Shown: positions 1-8,500, numbered from the stretch's first letter. The stretch is 64,000 bases of DNA from Hyphomicrobium facile (GCF_900116175.1 NZ_FPCH01000004.1:248001-312000), one strand, 5' to 3'. Made by a program: numbers and translations. The notes: generated by a model from the sequence alone, not told the origin.

Positions 1-370
1 CGATCCGCGATTGCCTCGGATCGCCGTCAGGCAGAGCCAGTGAGATGTTTTCGTAAACTGTGCGCCACGGCAAGAGCCGGGGCGTCTGAAAGATGAACGC
101 CAGACGGTCCCTTGCAGGCCCGAGATCGACGCTGCCGTCGTAGTCCCGGTCGAGCCCCGCCATGATGTTGAGCAACGTCGACTTTCCGCATCCGGACGGT
201 CCGGTGATGACCAGGAAGGACCGGGGCGCGACCTCGAATGAAATGTCTTTCAACACCAGCTGCGCGGCGCGATCGCCGACAGGCGGAAAGACCTTGCGGT
301 GGACTGAAACGCTGATCGGCGCCCCGCCCGCGACGTCGATTTTGCCGTTTGCCACGTTCAACGACGCCAT
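1..370 (-). CDS. ABC transporter ATP-binding protein (nitrate/sulfonate/taurine type), truncated by window edge
   Basis: This is the ATPase of a periplasmic-binding-protein-dependent importer. Only the N-terminal 123 residues are inside the window. The start ATG at 370 gives a frame with a Walker A motif GPSGCGKST at about residue 66, followed by NIMAGLD and a Q-loop reading FQTPRLLPWRTVYENI. That Q-loop is typical of the SsuB/TauB/NrtD group. The frame overlaps the end of the permease gene by 13 bases, so the two are translationally coupled in a leftward operon (DUF3280-like protein, binding protein, permease, ATPase). The Walker B and signature motifs are beyond the edge. The substrate cannot be told from this fragment. 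Confidence 0.9.
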   Translation of the reverse strand, partial: MASLNVANGKIDVAGGAPISVSVHRKVFPPVGDRAAQLVLKDISFEVAPRSFLVITGPSGCGKSTLLNIMAGLDRDYDGSVDLGPARDRLAFIFQTPRLLPWRTVYENISLALPDGDPRQSRI

Positions 371-1170
371 GCGCTCACCCGTGCCTGCAACGGTTGCAAC
401 AGCAGAAATTCGATAGCCTGCACGATCAGGATGAACGCCAGCGCATAAGCCAGGATCGTGCTGACATCGAATTCCTGGAAAGCGATGCTCAAGCGATAAC
501 CGACTCCGCTCGACCGTCCGAACGCTTCGACGACAAGCACGATCTTCCAGACGAGCGAAAGACCGGAACGCGCCGACGCCGCGAAGAACGGCGCGAGTTG
601 CGGCAGCGTCACGTGGCGCAGCGTCTTCCACCAACCGAATTTGTAGATCTTCGCCATCTCGTCGAGATCTTTGGAAAGGCTGCGCGCACCTTCCCGCATA
701 TTCACGGCGACGTTCGGAATTTTATTGAGCGCCACGGCGGTGATCGCAGCGATGTCGGTCAGACCGAACCAGATATAGCAAAGCGTGATCGTTACGAGCG
801 CCGGCAGATTGAGGAAAAGGATCAGCCACGCATCGAAGAACTTGTCCGCCGTCTTGAAGCGGCCCAGCGCCAGCCCGATCGCGGTTCCAATGAACATCGA
901 AACGACGAAGGCCACGGCGACGCGGGCAAGCGTGGCCGACGTATTGATCCAGAGATCGCCGCTCGCGCTCTCGCGCCAGAGCACGTCGAAAACCGTGATC
1001 GGCGTCGGCAGGTATTTATTTTGAACGTAGACGGCGATGAGCTGCCAAAGCACGGCCAGCGCCAAGAGCGAGCCCGCCATCCAAGCGAGCCGCTCCAGCG
1101 CAGCCGTAAAGCCCAAAGGCGCGGCGATCGGCTTAGGTGTGGAAAAGATTCTGGTCGAAATGGGTGCCAT
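358..1170 (-). CDS. ABC transporter permease (SsuC/TauC-like)
   Basis: Inner-membrane subunit of the importer. It has about six hydrophobic segments starting near SLLALAVLWQLIAVYV, and a cytoplasmic EAA-like loop around ARSLSKDLDEMAKIYKFG that would contact the ATPase. This is the binding-protein-dependent permease family used for nitrate, sulfonates, taurine and related compounds. A TTG at 1200 in the same frame would lengthen it by ten residues, but that start lies deeper inside the preceding gene; the ATG at 1170 is preferred and still overlaps the binding-protein gene by 38 bases. The gene ends inside the ATPase start. Function class is secure, substrate unknown. Confidence 0.88.
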   Translation of the reverse strand: MAPISTRIFSTPKPIAAPLGFTAALERLAWMAGSLLALAVLWQLIAVYVQNKYLPTPITVFDVLWRESASGDLWINTSATLARVAVAFVVSMFIGTAIGLALGRFKTADKFFDAWLILFLNLPALVTITLCYIWFGLTDIAAITAVALNKIPNVAVNMREGARSLSKDLDEMAKIYKFGWWKTLRHVTLPQLAPFFAASARSGLSLVWKIVLVVEAFGRSSGVGYRLSIAFQEFDVSTILAYALAFILIVQAIEFLLLQPLQARVSAWRR

Positions 1171-2119
1171 CGCCAACGAGTTCCGTATCGCCGAGTTCAA
1201 TGAGAAGGTCCGTCAGCTTCTTTGCTGCCGCCGTTTCCGCCACTCCCCACGATCCCGTGATGCCCGACCTATAGTAATCCCGGATCGCGAAGAGTTCCGC
1301 GTCCGACGCGGGCTTGATCAATGGTCGAAGCCGCTGCCAGGCATCATCGGACGAAGCCAGCACATGGTTGGCATCCACTACGGCGGCAAGCAGCTTATCG
1401 ACAGGAACGCCGTTATCGTGGACCTGTTTCTCCGACCAGATGAAACCGACGAGCGGCGGCGTCGGCGCGACGTCCAGACCTTTGACGACGTCAGCCATCG
1501 TCAGCAGCTGCTGCGCACCTTCTGCCTGGAGCCGCGCTGCGTAGGTCCAGAAGTTCAATACCGCATCGATGCGGCCGTTCCTGAACTCTTCCGTCACCAG
1601 CGGAGCCGCCCCGAAGACGGGCTCGGCAATACTGGCAATGTCTTTGCCGAGCGTCTTGCGCGAGTAAGCCCGCAGCAAGATCCAGCTCTTGTCGATGCCC
1701 GTGCCGGCGACGCCTATCTTTTTTCCCTCGAGATCGGCGAGCGATTTGATCGGGCCGTCCTTGCGGACCATGACGCTGCCGAGAGCCGACGAATAAGGTG
1801 CGAACTTGAGATCGCCCCCCTTCGCCCGTTGCCTGAGCGCCCACGTCCAATCGCTGACGATGACGTCCGCGGCGTGCGAGAGGAGCGCCACCGGCGCCGC
1901 CTGATTGTTCGAAACCTCGACGACCTGCAAATTGAGATCGTGCTTCTTGTCGATCCCTTCCCACCGGATCGTATCGATCAGCCAGCTCACAGAGCCGAAC
2001 TTCACCGACGTCAGCCGCACCGGCACCGAAGCGGAAGCGATGGCGAGCCTCGGCATCAGCGTCGCGGCGACGAATGCCGAGCCGGTTGCGAGAACGCTGC
2101 GGCGGGTGTGCTTCGTCAT
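1133..2119 (-). CDS. ABC transporter substrate-binding protein (SsuA/NMT1-like)
   Basis: Periplasmic solute receptor of 328 residues. The N-terminus carries a twin-arginine-like signal (KHTRRSVLATGSAFVAATL) followed by a cleavage region near AIASA. The mature part has the alternating alpha/beta pattern of the SsuA/NMT1-like family, including VIVSDWTWALRQ, SALGSVMVRKDGPIKSLADLEGKKIGV and FRNGRIDAVLNFWTYAARL. Its ATG overlaps the stop codon of the DUF3280-like gene (ATGA), so the two are coupled. Its position beside a lanthanide/PQQ-type cluster suggests a role in the same physiology, but that is inference; the ligand is not predictable from sequence. Confidence 0.87.
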   Translation of the reverse strand: MTKHTRRSVLATGSAFVAATLMPRLAIASASVPVRLTSVKFGSVSWLIDTIRWEGIDKKHDLNLQVVEVSNNQAAPVALLSHAADVIVSDWTWALRQRAKGGDLKFAPYSSALGSVMVRKDGPIKSLADLEGKKIGVAGTGIDKSWILLRAYSRKTLGKDIASIAEPVFGAAPLVTEEFRNGRIDAVLNFWTYAARLQAEGAQQLLTMADVVKGLDVAPTPPLVGFIWSEKQVHDNGVPVDKLLAAVVDANHVLASSDDAWQRLRPLIKPASDAELFAIRDYYRSGITGSWGVAETAAAKKLTDLLIELGDTELVGDGTHFDQNLFHT

Positions 2120-2631
2120 TTCGGCTGAGCCTCGACGTTGAACCTGTTTCTCCAGAGATAGCGAACCCCGTGCAGCCAGAGTTCGTCGGTGTTGCCGTTG
2201 ATCGCAGCCGACATCGTTTTGGTCAGCTCACCGGTTTTGGTGTCGCGCGCAACGATCCGCAAGCTGAGCAGGGCGTCCGAAACTTTATCGACGTAACCCG
2301 TGACGGCGATGTCCGCGCCTGCTTCCTTAGCGATCGGCACTTCGCAGCCGTTGCATTGGTCGAAGGGCGAAGCCGCCTCGATCTCCTTGGCATGGGGGGC
2401 GAGGTCGACGACCGCGTATTTCCCGTCCTTCGCCATTAACGCTTTGAGTTCCTCGACGACGACCGTTAGCCGGCGCAAGTCCTCTGGGTTGTACTGGGGA
2501 ACGATCTCGCCATCCTGCTGCGCGTCGTGGATGCCGAAGGGAAAGACAGCTGCTTTCGTCGTCGTGGCGTGGGCAGGAACGGCCATAAAGAACGGTACGA
2601 AGAGGCATAAGATCCGCTTAAGCATGCGCAT
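2116..2631 (-). CDS. Exported DUF3280/DUF2380-like protein
   Basis: A 171-residue protein with a signal peptide (KRILCLFVPFFMAVPAHA). The mature part begins KAAVFPFGIHDAQQDG and has the 'tail-less' beta-alpha layout of DUF3280/DUF2380 proteins, which resemble a nucleotide-free TolB-N or CsgG-like fold. A short CNGC pair lies in the middle (FDQCNGCEVPIAKEAGAD). It is the first gene of the leftward ABC operon and shares an ATGA overlap with the binding protein. Proteins of this kind occur beside quinoprotein dehydrogenase loci, but their function is not established. The family assignment rests on remembered resemblance and is moderately sure. Confidence 0.7.
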   Translation of the reverse strand: MRMLKRILCLFVPFFMAVPAHATTTKAAVFPFGIHDAQQDGEIVPQYNPEDLRRLTVVVEELKALMAKDGKYAVVDLAPHAKEIEAASPFDQCNGCEVPIAKEAGADIAVTGYVDKVSDALLSLRIVARDTKTGELTKTMSAAINGNTDELWLHGVRYLWRNRFNVEAQPK

Positions 2632-2896
2632 GGACTGTCATTTCCAAGTTATTGAGCGAACTCAGACTTCAAGGAGGATTTTGCGCCCGGCCGAAGCGCT
2701 TTACCTTAGGTGCCCGTTTCCCCCCAATGATTGCAAGAGGTTCCGGCCCGCTTTGCCACGCACACCCGGTCACAAACGCGCGAGGCGGGAGCCGCCAGCT
2801 TGACAACTGGGACGGCCAGCCCCTTTTAGCAACATAGTAACACTTGCACCTCGCGCTAACGTGGGCGCGGGCTAAACGCCGATCGGAGTTGGAACA

Positions 2897-4180
2897 TTGG
2901 CATTCCCAAATACCGGCGCCACCGCATCTCCGCCCCAACGGAACTGGAAGGCGGCCTGCATGGCATTCGCGCTTACAGCGGCCTTTGCGCTCCCCGCCCG
3001 CGCCGAAGACTCGCCTCAGCCGGCACCCATTCCGATCCCGACAGCACAACCTCAGGGCGTAAACATTAAGATTCTTTACGTTAAAGAGAACCGCTCGAAA
3101 GAGCTTCCGCTGTCGCTGCTCGACCAGCCAAATCCGGATGACGGCATCGCCGGCGCCAAGCTCGGCATCGCCGATAACAACACGACCGGCCGCTTCCTCA
3201 ACCAGACGTTCACGATGGACGTCCTTGAGGGCGACATCGACGAGCTGATCAAGGGCGCCACCGAGAAGCTCTCAGGCGGCGATTCCTTCATTATCGCCGA
3301 CGTCGAACCGGACTCCTTGCTGAAGTTGTCCGATGCATTGGCAGGCAAGCCCGCTCAGATTTTCAACGTCGGCAACCCCGACGACCGGCTGCGCGAGGAA
3401 GACTGCCGGCCCAACGTGATGCACACGGCGCCCACCCGCACGATGCTGGCCGACGCCCTCACTCAGTATCTCGTATGGAAACGCTGGCCGAACTGGCTGC
3501 TCGTCGTCGGACCGAGCCCCAAAGATCAGCTCCTCGCAGACGCCTATCGCCGGTCCGCGAAGAAATTCGGCGCGAAGATCGTCGAGGAGCGGCAATTCAA
3601 GATCGATACCGGCAACCGCCGCGCCGATGGCGGATACGAGCAAATTCAGCAGCAGATCCCGCAGTTCCTGCAGGGCGCCAAGGATCACGACGTCGTCTTG
3701 GTCGTCGACGAGGACGAAGTGTTTGCCGACTATTTCCCCTATCGCACATGGGTTCCCCGCCCCATCGCCGGCTCCGCAGGTCTCGTACCATCGAGTTGGC
3801 ACCCGGCACTCGAGTTGTGGGGCGGAACCCAGTTCCAGAATCGCTTCAAGAAACTCTCAGGCCGCATCATGCGCCCGATCGATTACGACGCGTGGGTCGC
3901 GACGCGCGCGGTCGGAGAAGCTGCCTCCAGAAAGCAGACGAGCGACTTCAAAACGCTGCGCGATTACATGCATTCGCCGAAGTTCGACGTCGCCGCCTTC
4001 AAGGGCATCGCCACGAGCTTCCGCACCTGGAACGGTCAATTCCGCCAGCCGCTGCTCGTTTCGACGCCGAAGCAGCTCGTCAGCGTCTCGCCGCAGCAGG
4101 GCTTCCTTCATCAATTCAGCGTGCTCGACACGCTCGGCATCGATAAACCGGAGACAAAGTGCAAAGCCTACACACAATGA
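2897..4180 (+). CDS. lutA: Lanthanide/PQQ-associated ABC substrate-binding protein (LutA/PedA1-like)
   Basis: A 427-residue periplasmic protein. The start used is TTG 2897, 6 bases after a GGAG-type site; an ATG at 2960 would remove 21 residues and leave only a short signal (MAFALTAAFALPARAED). The mature protein has a branched-chain amino acid receptor-like fold with the motifs FIIADVEPDSLLKL, NVGNPDDRLREEDCRPNVMHTAPTR and RTWVPRPIAGSAGLVPSSWHP. These are characteristic of the binding protein found with PQQ dehydrogenases and shown in methylobacteria and Pseudomonas putida to serve lanthanide uptake. It heads the rightward cluster followed by the propeller protein, ATPase and permease. The lutA name is by family and gene order, not by experiment here. 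Confidence 0.85.
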   Translation: MAFPNTGATASPPQRNWKAACMAFALTAAFALPARAEDSPQPAPIPIPTAQPQGVNIKILYVKENRSKELPLSLLDQPNPDDGIAGAKLGIADNNTTGRFLNQTFTMDVLEGDIDELIKGATEKLSGGDSFIIADVEPDSLLKLSDALAGKPAQIFNVGNPDDRLREEDCRPNVMHTAPTRTMLADALTQYLVWKRWPNWLLVVGPSPKDQLLADAYRRSAKKFGAKIVEERQFKIDTGNRRADGGYEQIQQQIPQFLQGAKDHDVVLVVDEDEVFADYFPYRTWVPRPIAGSAGLVPSSWHPALELWGGTQFQNRFKKLSGRIMRPIDYDAWVATRAVGEAASRKQTSDFKTLRDYMHSPKFDVAAFKGIATSFRTWNGQFRQPLLVSTPKQLVSVSPQQGFLHQFSVLDTLGIDKPETKCKAYTQ

Positions 4181-4245
4181 TCCTATCCGCTCCGCCAGCC
4201 CGGCGAACCTTCACACCTCTTAGACGCTTCCATCTGGAGACGAGA

Positions 4246-5229
4246 ATGTCCCGATTTGCCCAAGCATTACCTGTGTTCGCTGCCGCCGCGATGACGTCGT
4301 TCGGCGCAACGACCGCCAACGCCTATACGGCCTACATAACGAACGAGAAGGACAACAGCCTCTCCGTCATCGACACCGACAAGCTCGAAGTCATCAAGAC
4401 CGTGAAGATCGGCCAACGGCCGCGCGGCATCGTGATGTCCAAAGACGGCAAGTGGGTCATCGTCTGCACGAGCGATGACAACGACGTAAAAATCTACGAC
4501 GCCAAGACGCTCGAATACGTCAAATCGCTTCCATCCGGCCCGGACCCCGAGCTGCTGACGCTCCACCCGGACGGCAAAAGGCTCTACATCGCCAACGAAG
4601 ACGACAACCTCGTAACGGTCGTCGACATCGAAACGTCCAAGGTCTTGACCGAAATCCCCGTCGGCGTCGAACCCGAAGGGATGGGCATGAGCCCGGACGG
4701 CAAGGTGCTCGTCAACACGTCCGAAACGACGAACATGGCCCACTTCATCGACACCGAGAACCACAAGACATTCGACAACGTCCTGGTCGACAGCCGTCCC
4801 CGCGTTGCGATGTTCAACTCGGCACAGACGCAGCTCTGGGTTTCCTCCGAGGTCGGCGGCACCGTGGCGGTGATCAACCCGGCCGACCGCAAGCTCATCA
4901 CCAAGATCAATTTTGAAATCCCGGGCGTGGAAAAGGAAGCGATCCAGCCCGTCGGTATCCGCATTACGAAGGACGGCAAGCTCGCGTTCATCGCCCTCGG
5001 GCCGGCAAACCGCGTCGCGGTCGTCGATACATCGACGTTCAAAGTCCTGAAGTACATTCTTGTTGGCCAGCGCGTCTGGCAGATGTATTTCACGCCGGAT
5101 GATAAACTTTTGCTGACGACCAATGGCGCATCGAACGATGTGACCGTAATCGACGTTGCCAATCAGAAGGCGATCAAATCGATAAAGGTCGGGCGCTATC
5201 CCTGGGGCGTCGTGGTCTCGCCGGACTGA
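4246..5229 (+). CDS. lutD: YVTN beta-propeller repeat protein of the lanthanide/PQQ ABC cluster (LutD/PedA2-like)
   Basis: A 327-residue exported protein built almost entirely of YVTN-type blades: repeats such as YITNEKDNSLSVIDTDKLEVI, YIANEDDNLVTVVDIETSKVL and LTTNGASNDVTVIDVANQ, each followed by P.G..P.G. The signal peptide is MSRFAQALPVFAAAAMTSFGATTANA. The ATG at 4246 follows GGAGACGAGA, a good ribosome site; an upstream in-frame ATG at 4159 would overlap the preceding gene and spoil the signal peptide. This is the propeller protein that sits between the binding protein and ATPase in lut/ped clusters. It probably acts in the periplasm with the importer, though its exact task is unknown. 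Confidence 0.87.
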   Translation: MSRFAQALPVFAAAAMTSFGATTANAYTAYITNEKDNSLSVIDTDKLEVIKTVKIGQRPRGIVMSKDGKWVIVCTSDDNDVKIYDAKTLEYVKSLPSGPDPELLTLHPDGKRLYIANEDDNLVTVVDIETSKVLTEIPVGVEPEGMGMSPDGKVLVNTSETTNMAHFIDTENHKTFDNVLVDSRPRVAMFNSAQTQLWVSSEVGGTVAVINPADRKLITKINFEIPGVEKEAIQPVGIRITKDGKLAFIALGPANRVAVVDTSTFKVLKYILVGQRVWQMYFTPDDKLLLTTNGASNDVTVIDVANQKAIKSIKVGRYPWGVVVSPD

Positions 5230-5293
5230 CCGCCGCGAAGATCGAACGACAGGCGTGAACGCTGGGCCAAACGAAAGGCCCAAACGAAAGGCA

Positions 5294-6082
5294 ATGACGA
5301 CGATGGCATCGACAGCCGAGACCGAAGCTGAAAGGACGCCAGCCCTCGTCGTCAACGGCGTCAGCCATAGTTTCGGCGACCGGAAGGTCCTCGATCGCGT
5401 GTCGTTGACGGTCGATCAAGGAGCATTTGTCGTGCTCCTCGGTCTCAACGGCGCGGGGAAGTCGACCCTCTTTTCGCTGATCACGCGCCTCTACGACAAC
5501 GTCACCGGCGAGATAACCATTCGTGGTTTCGATGTTCGGAGACGCCCGTCGCAGGCACTGCAGCGTCTCGGCGTCGTCTTCCAAAGCCGGACGCTCGATA
5601 TCGATCTGACCCTGATGCAGAACCTCAAATACCACGCGGCGCTGCACGGCTTTGCAGGACGCACGGCAACCGAGCGCGCGCGTCAGGCCCTCGCACTCGT
5701 CGGCCTCTCCGACCGCGCTTCCGAGAAAGTTCGCGCGCTCTCCGGCGGCCAGCTGCGCCGCGTCGAGATTGCTCGCTCGATGATGCACCATCCCGATCTG
5801 CTGCTGCTGGACGAAGCAACCGTCGGACTTGATCTCGGCTCGCGCGAAACCGTCATGAAAATTGTCCGCGATCTCGTTGCGCGAGAACGTCTCGGTGTTC
5901 TCTGGGCAACCCATCTGATGGACGAGGTCTTACCCACCGACCAGGTCGTCATTCTTCACAAGGGTGTCGTTCTCTATAACGGACCCGTTCCCCAGCTCTT
6001 GAAGCTCACAGGCACGTCGAGCGTACGCGAAGCCTTCCGCAGCGTCACCGGCACGAAGAGCACGATCGAGGAGGCCGCCTGA
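5294..6082 (+). CDS. lutE: Lanthanide/PQQ-associated ABC transporter ATP-binding protein (LutE/PedB-like)
   Basis: ATPase of 262 residues. It has Walker A GLNGAGKST, a Q-loop in VVFQSRTLDIDLTLMQNLKYHA, the signature LSGGQLRRVEIARS and Walker B LLLLDEATVGLD followed by an H-loop in WATHLMDE. The sequence belongs to the drug/polysaccharide-export-like ATPases and not the importer type, which is normal for the PQQ-associated system. The ATG at 5294 follows a duplicated AAAGGC site; a GTG at 5255 in frame is possible but less likely. Its stop shares bases with the permease ATG (TGATG), so the two are translated together. Confidence 0.87.
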   Translation: MTTMASTAETEAERTPALVVNGVSHSFGDRKVLDRVSLTVDQGAFVVLLGLNGAGKSTLFSLITRLYDNVTGEITIRGFDVRRRPSQALQRLGVVFQSRTLDIDLTLMQNLKYHAALHGFAGRTATERARQALALVGLSDRASEKVRALSGGQLRRVEIARSMMHHPDLLLLDEATVGLDLGSRETVMKIVRDLVARERLGVLWATHLMDEVLPTDQVVILHKGVVLYNGPVPQLLKLTGTSSVREAFRSVTGTKSTIEEAA

Positions 6083-7101
6083 TGGCATCGCAAGCGGTCA
6101 CGACCGGATCCGAAAACCTCAGCCCCGCCTATCACGAAAGCGACGCCGGGGCCCGCCAGCGCCTCGGCATTTCGGGATACTGGGCCTGCTTCAACGGCAT
6201 CGTCCGGCGCGAAATCCTTCGCTACCTCCATCAACGTGAGAGGTTTCTCTCCGCACTCGTACGGCCGCTGATCTGGCTCTTCATTTTTGCAGCCGGCTTC
6301 CGGCAGACGCTCGGCGTCTCGATCATTCCGCCGTATGAGACCTACGTCCTCTACGAAGAATACATCGCACCCGGCCTGATCGCGATGATCCTGCTTTTCA
6401 ATGCGATGCAATCGTCGCTGTCGATGGTCTACGACCGCGAAACCGGCACGATGCGCACACTTCTCGTCAGCCCTTTCCCGCGGTCGTTCCTGTTGCTGTC
6501 GAAGCTTCTCGGGGGCGTCTCGGTCGCGTTGCTGCAAGCCTACGCCTTCATGCTCGTTGCGTGGTTCTGGGGCATTCAGCCGCCCGCCATCACCGAAGTG
6601 AAGCTCTTCACATTCTACGATCCGCCGAGTTGGGCGGGCGACGTCATCCCCAAGATGACGGACCCGATCGTCACCTCGCTCTTCTCGATTCCCGGGTTCA
6701 TTCAGCCCTTCGCGGGTTACATCACGGTCATTCCCGCGATCATCCTCGCCGGCCTGATGCTTGGCTCGCTCGCGCTCTTCATGTCGTCTGTCATCAAGCA
6801 GCTCGAAAATTTCGCCGGCGTGATGAACTTCGTTATCTTCCCGATGTTCTTCGCCTCGTCTGCGTTGTACCCGCTCTGGCGCATTCGCGAGGCAAGCCCC
6901 GCGCTTTTCGAAATCTGCCGTCTCAACCCGTTCACCTATGCGGTGGAAATGATCCGCTTCGGGCTTTATGGACAGGTCGATACGGTTTCGCTCGCCGTTG
7001 TCCTTGGTTGCACGGTTGTCTTCCTCGCGGCAGCGGTTTTTGCCTACAATCCGTCTAAGGGGTTGATCGCTCGGCGCGGCGGCCCTGGCGGCTCAGCTTG
7101 A
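6082..7101 (+). CDS. lutF: Lanthanide/PQQ-associated ABC transporter permease (LutF/PedC-like)
   Basis: ABC-2-type membrane subunit of 339 residues. Hydrophobic segments include FLSALVRPLIWLFIFAAGF, YIAPGLIAMILLFNAMQSSL, FLLLSKLLGGVSVALLQAYAFM and the long C-terminal pairs ending in FLAAAVFAYNP. The motif YDRETGTMRTLLVSPFPR is the cytoplasmic loop shared by ABC-2 permeases. ABC-2 permeases usually work as exporters, so how this one cooperates with a periplasmic binding protein in metal uptake is an open point for the whole family. Start ATG 6082 overlaps the ATPase stop. Confidence 0.87.
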   Translation: MASQAVTTGSENLSPAYHESDAGARQRLGISGYWACFNGIVRREILRYLHQRERFLSALVRPLIWLFIFAAGFRQTLGVSIIPPYETYVLYEEYIAPGLIAMILLFNAMQSSLSMVYDRETGTMRTLLVSPFPRSFLLLSKLLGGVSVALLQAYAFMLVAWFWGIQPPAITEVKLFTFYDPPSWAGDVIPKMTDPIVTSLFSIPGFIQPFAGYITVIPAIILAGLMLGSLALFMSSVIKQLENFAGVMNFVIFPMFFASSALYPLWRIREASPALFEICRLNPFTYAVEMIRFGLYGQVDTVSLAVVLGCTVVFLAAAVFAYNPSKGLIARRGGPGGSA

Positions 7102-7109
7102 GATTGGAA

Positions 7110-7781
7110 ATGAAAATGATCGGACATGTTCTTCGTCGCGCCAGCTTGCAGATCGCCACAGCTCTTGCATTGGCGCCTTTCACCCTTGTGCCCGCTCCAG
7201 CCTTCGCAGATGAGCCTCAGCCTCAACAAGCCGAATGGCCCTGCATTTACCGCAAGGTCCCGGTGTTGACGGCCGCAACGATTTGGGATGGCCCCGCAAT
7301 CACCGACACATCGACGTGGCGCAAGGACGAGACCATTAGAAAGCTGTCGCAATACCTCGTCTCTCGCCGCGTGAAGGAGAACGAAGTCGAAGCCGCCGTG
7401 AAAAAGTTCGCGGCCGGCCTGCCCGCCGATACCCACGACGCCAAACTGACAGAGCTCTTCTCCGCCGTGCTCACCCGGACGAACGAGGATCGCAAGGTCG
7501 TCATGTCGGGTATCGAGCGCTTTCATAAACGCCAGCTCGAGCGCGCCAAGGAAATCGAGAAGGAAGGCGTCGAACTTCCCCCCTCGGGCGATTTCGGCGC
7601 GACGGACGCTCCGGCGGGCGAGATTTCCCAGCTTTCGCCCGTGGAAGAAAAATACAAATGGGAGGTCCGCACCTTCCAGGAAAAGCAGGCGAACATTCCG
7701 ATCGCGTGCGAGATCCCTCAGCTGATCGACGAGCGGGCGGGCGTCATCGCGCGAGCCATTCGGGCCGAGATGAAAAGCTGA
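7110..7781 (+). CDS. Exported protein of the lanthanide/PQQ ABC cluster (possibly LutG-like)
   Basis: A protein of about 223 residues with a signal peptide ending near PAFADEPQP, then a mostly helical, charged body (VKENEVEAAVKKFAAG; KRQLERAKEIEKEGVELPPSG). Two Cys residues (WPCIYRKVP and PIACEIPQL) could form one disulfide. It starts within a few bases of the permease stop; ATG 7110 and ATG 7116 are both usable, and a TTG at 7098 overlaps the permease. The lut cluster of Methylorubrum ends with an exported protein of unknown function (LutG), and this gene holds that place, but I could not confirm homology by eye. It is the last gene of the rightward operon. Confidence 0.72.
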   Translation: MKMIGHVLRRASLQIATALALAPFTLVPAPAFADEPQPQQAEWPCIYRKVPVLTAATIWDGPAITDTSTWRKDETIRKLSQYLVSRRVKENEVEAAVKKFAAGLPADTHDAKLTELFSAVLTRTNEDRKVVMSGIERFHKRQLERAKEIEKEGVELPPSGDFGATDAPAGEISQLSPVEEKYKWEVRTFQEKQANIPIACEIPQLIDERAGVIARAIRAEMKS

Positions 7782-7847
7782 GGACCGTCAGCACATAGCG
7801 GCGAAAAACTCAGGAACGGCAAAAATAATCTTTACGCGTCGTTAGCC

Positions 7848-7863
7848 TTAACGCGTCCTTAAC
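7848..7863 (+). promoter_or_regulatory. Candidate CtrA binding site
   Basis: TTAACGCGTCCTTAAC matches the full CtrA consensus TTAA-N7-TTAAC used in alphaproteobacterial cell-cycle control. It lies between the last lut-cluster gene and the small gene at 7978, about 115 bases upstream of that start. A single match can arise by chance, so it is only a candidate. Confidence 0.4.
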
Positions 7864-7977
7864 CAAGGTTGACATACTCTCAACGCATCGGCTTTCGGTG
7901 CCGGCCTCTCCCCGGCCCGAAGCCAAACTGCAAGTGGAAGTGTCGTCATCTCTGGTCTCGCGTTTGTGAGGTTGACC

Positions 7978-8214
7978 ATGCACTACGAACTTGTTTCGCG
8001 TGCCCTTGCCTATGCCTCCTGCATTTCGACAATGAGCCTGCTTATGACGTCGGTGGCGATTGCAGCCATCAACGTCGGAAGAACGCACCCCGCCTTCTGC
8101 CAACCCAATGCCTGCGTCGCCGGCATTCGCGTCGGTTCGGAAGCTCAATTCGGTGCTCTGACGAGCCGCGCCCATGTCGCCTCGCTGGCGGCCAAGCTCT
8201 GGCGCGTCAGCTAA
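7978..8214 (+). CDS. Small hypothetical protein with N-terminal hydrophobic segment
   Basis: A 78-residue frame beginning MHYELVSRALAYASCIS with a hydrophobic stretch (STMSLLMTSVAIAAI) that could be a signal anchor, then a short polar tail with two Cys (FCQPNACVAG). I recognise no family. A good start context is present (GAGGTTGACC before the ATG) and a CtrA-type box lies upstream. It may be a real small exported or membrane protein, but the coding evidence is weak. Confidence 0.4.
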   Translation: MHYELVSRALAYASCISTMSLLMTSVAIAAINVGRTHPAFCQPNACVAGIRVGSEAQFGALTSRAHVASLAAKLWRVS

Positions 8215-8500
8215 GAAGTCGAAATCTCAAAAAATACACTCGGCGAAGCGACGGTGCCGTTTATGCGGGTAGCGGAATTGCGCCTTGGCGAGTGCGAAGC
8301 GAAGTGAAGTGAAGAATTGAAGTCGAGCGATCTACGATCACGCACTGCCGTCCGTGCGCACGGACTGAAATGAATTCACGAAACCTACCGTCGAAAATAC
8401 GCTTGCGAAGTCGGAAATGCCGAAGCTCCCGGCCTGAACCAGGGTCAATCCAACCCCGGAAGCTTCAATCGAGAAATGAGTCTATCGACGAGAGCGCGAG

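Noticed and set aside
349-1203. Long rightward open frame opposite the ABC permease
   Set aside because: It is a codon-position shadow of the permease, rich in Arg, Asp and His with no protein motif.
4267-5355. 362-codon leftward frame opposite the propeller gene
   Set aside because: Composition of Val/Asp/Arg repeats mirrors the YVTN repeats on the other strand; no start context or family motif.
8230-8340. Short direct repeats GCGAAGTGAAGTGAAG
   Set aside because: A low-complexity run of a few units only; no CRISPR-like spacing.
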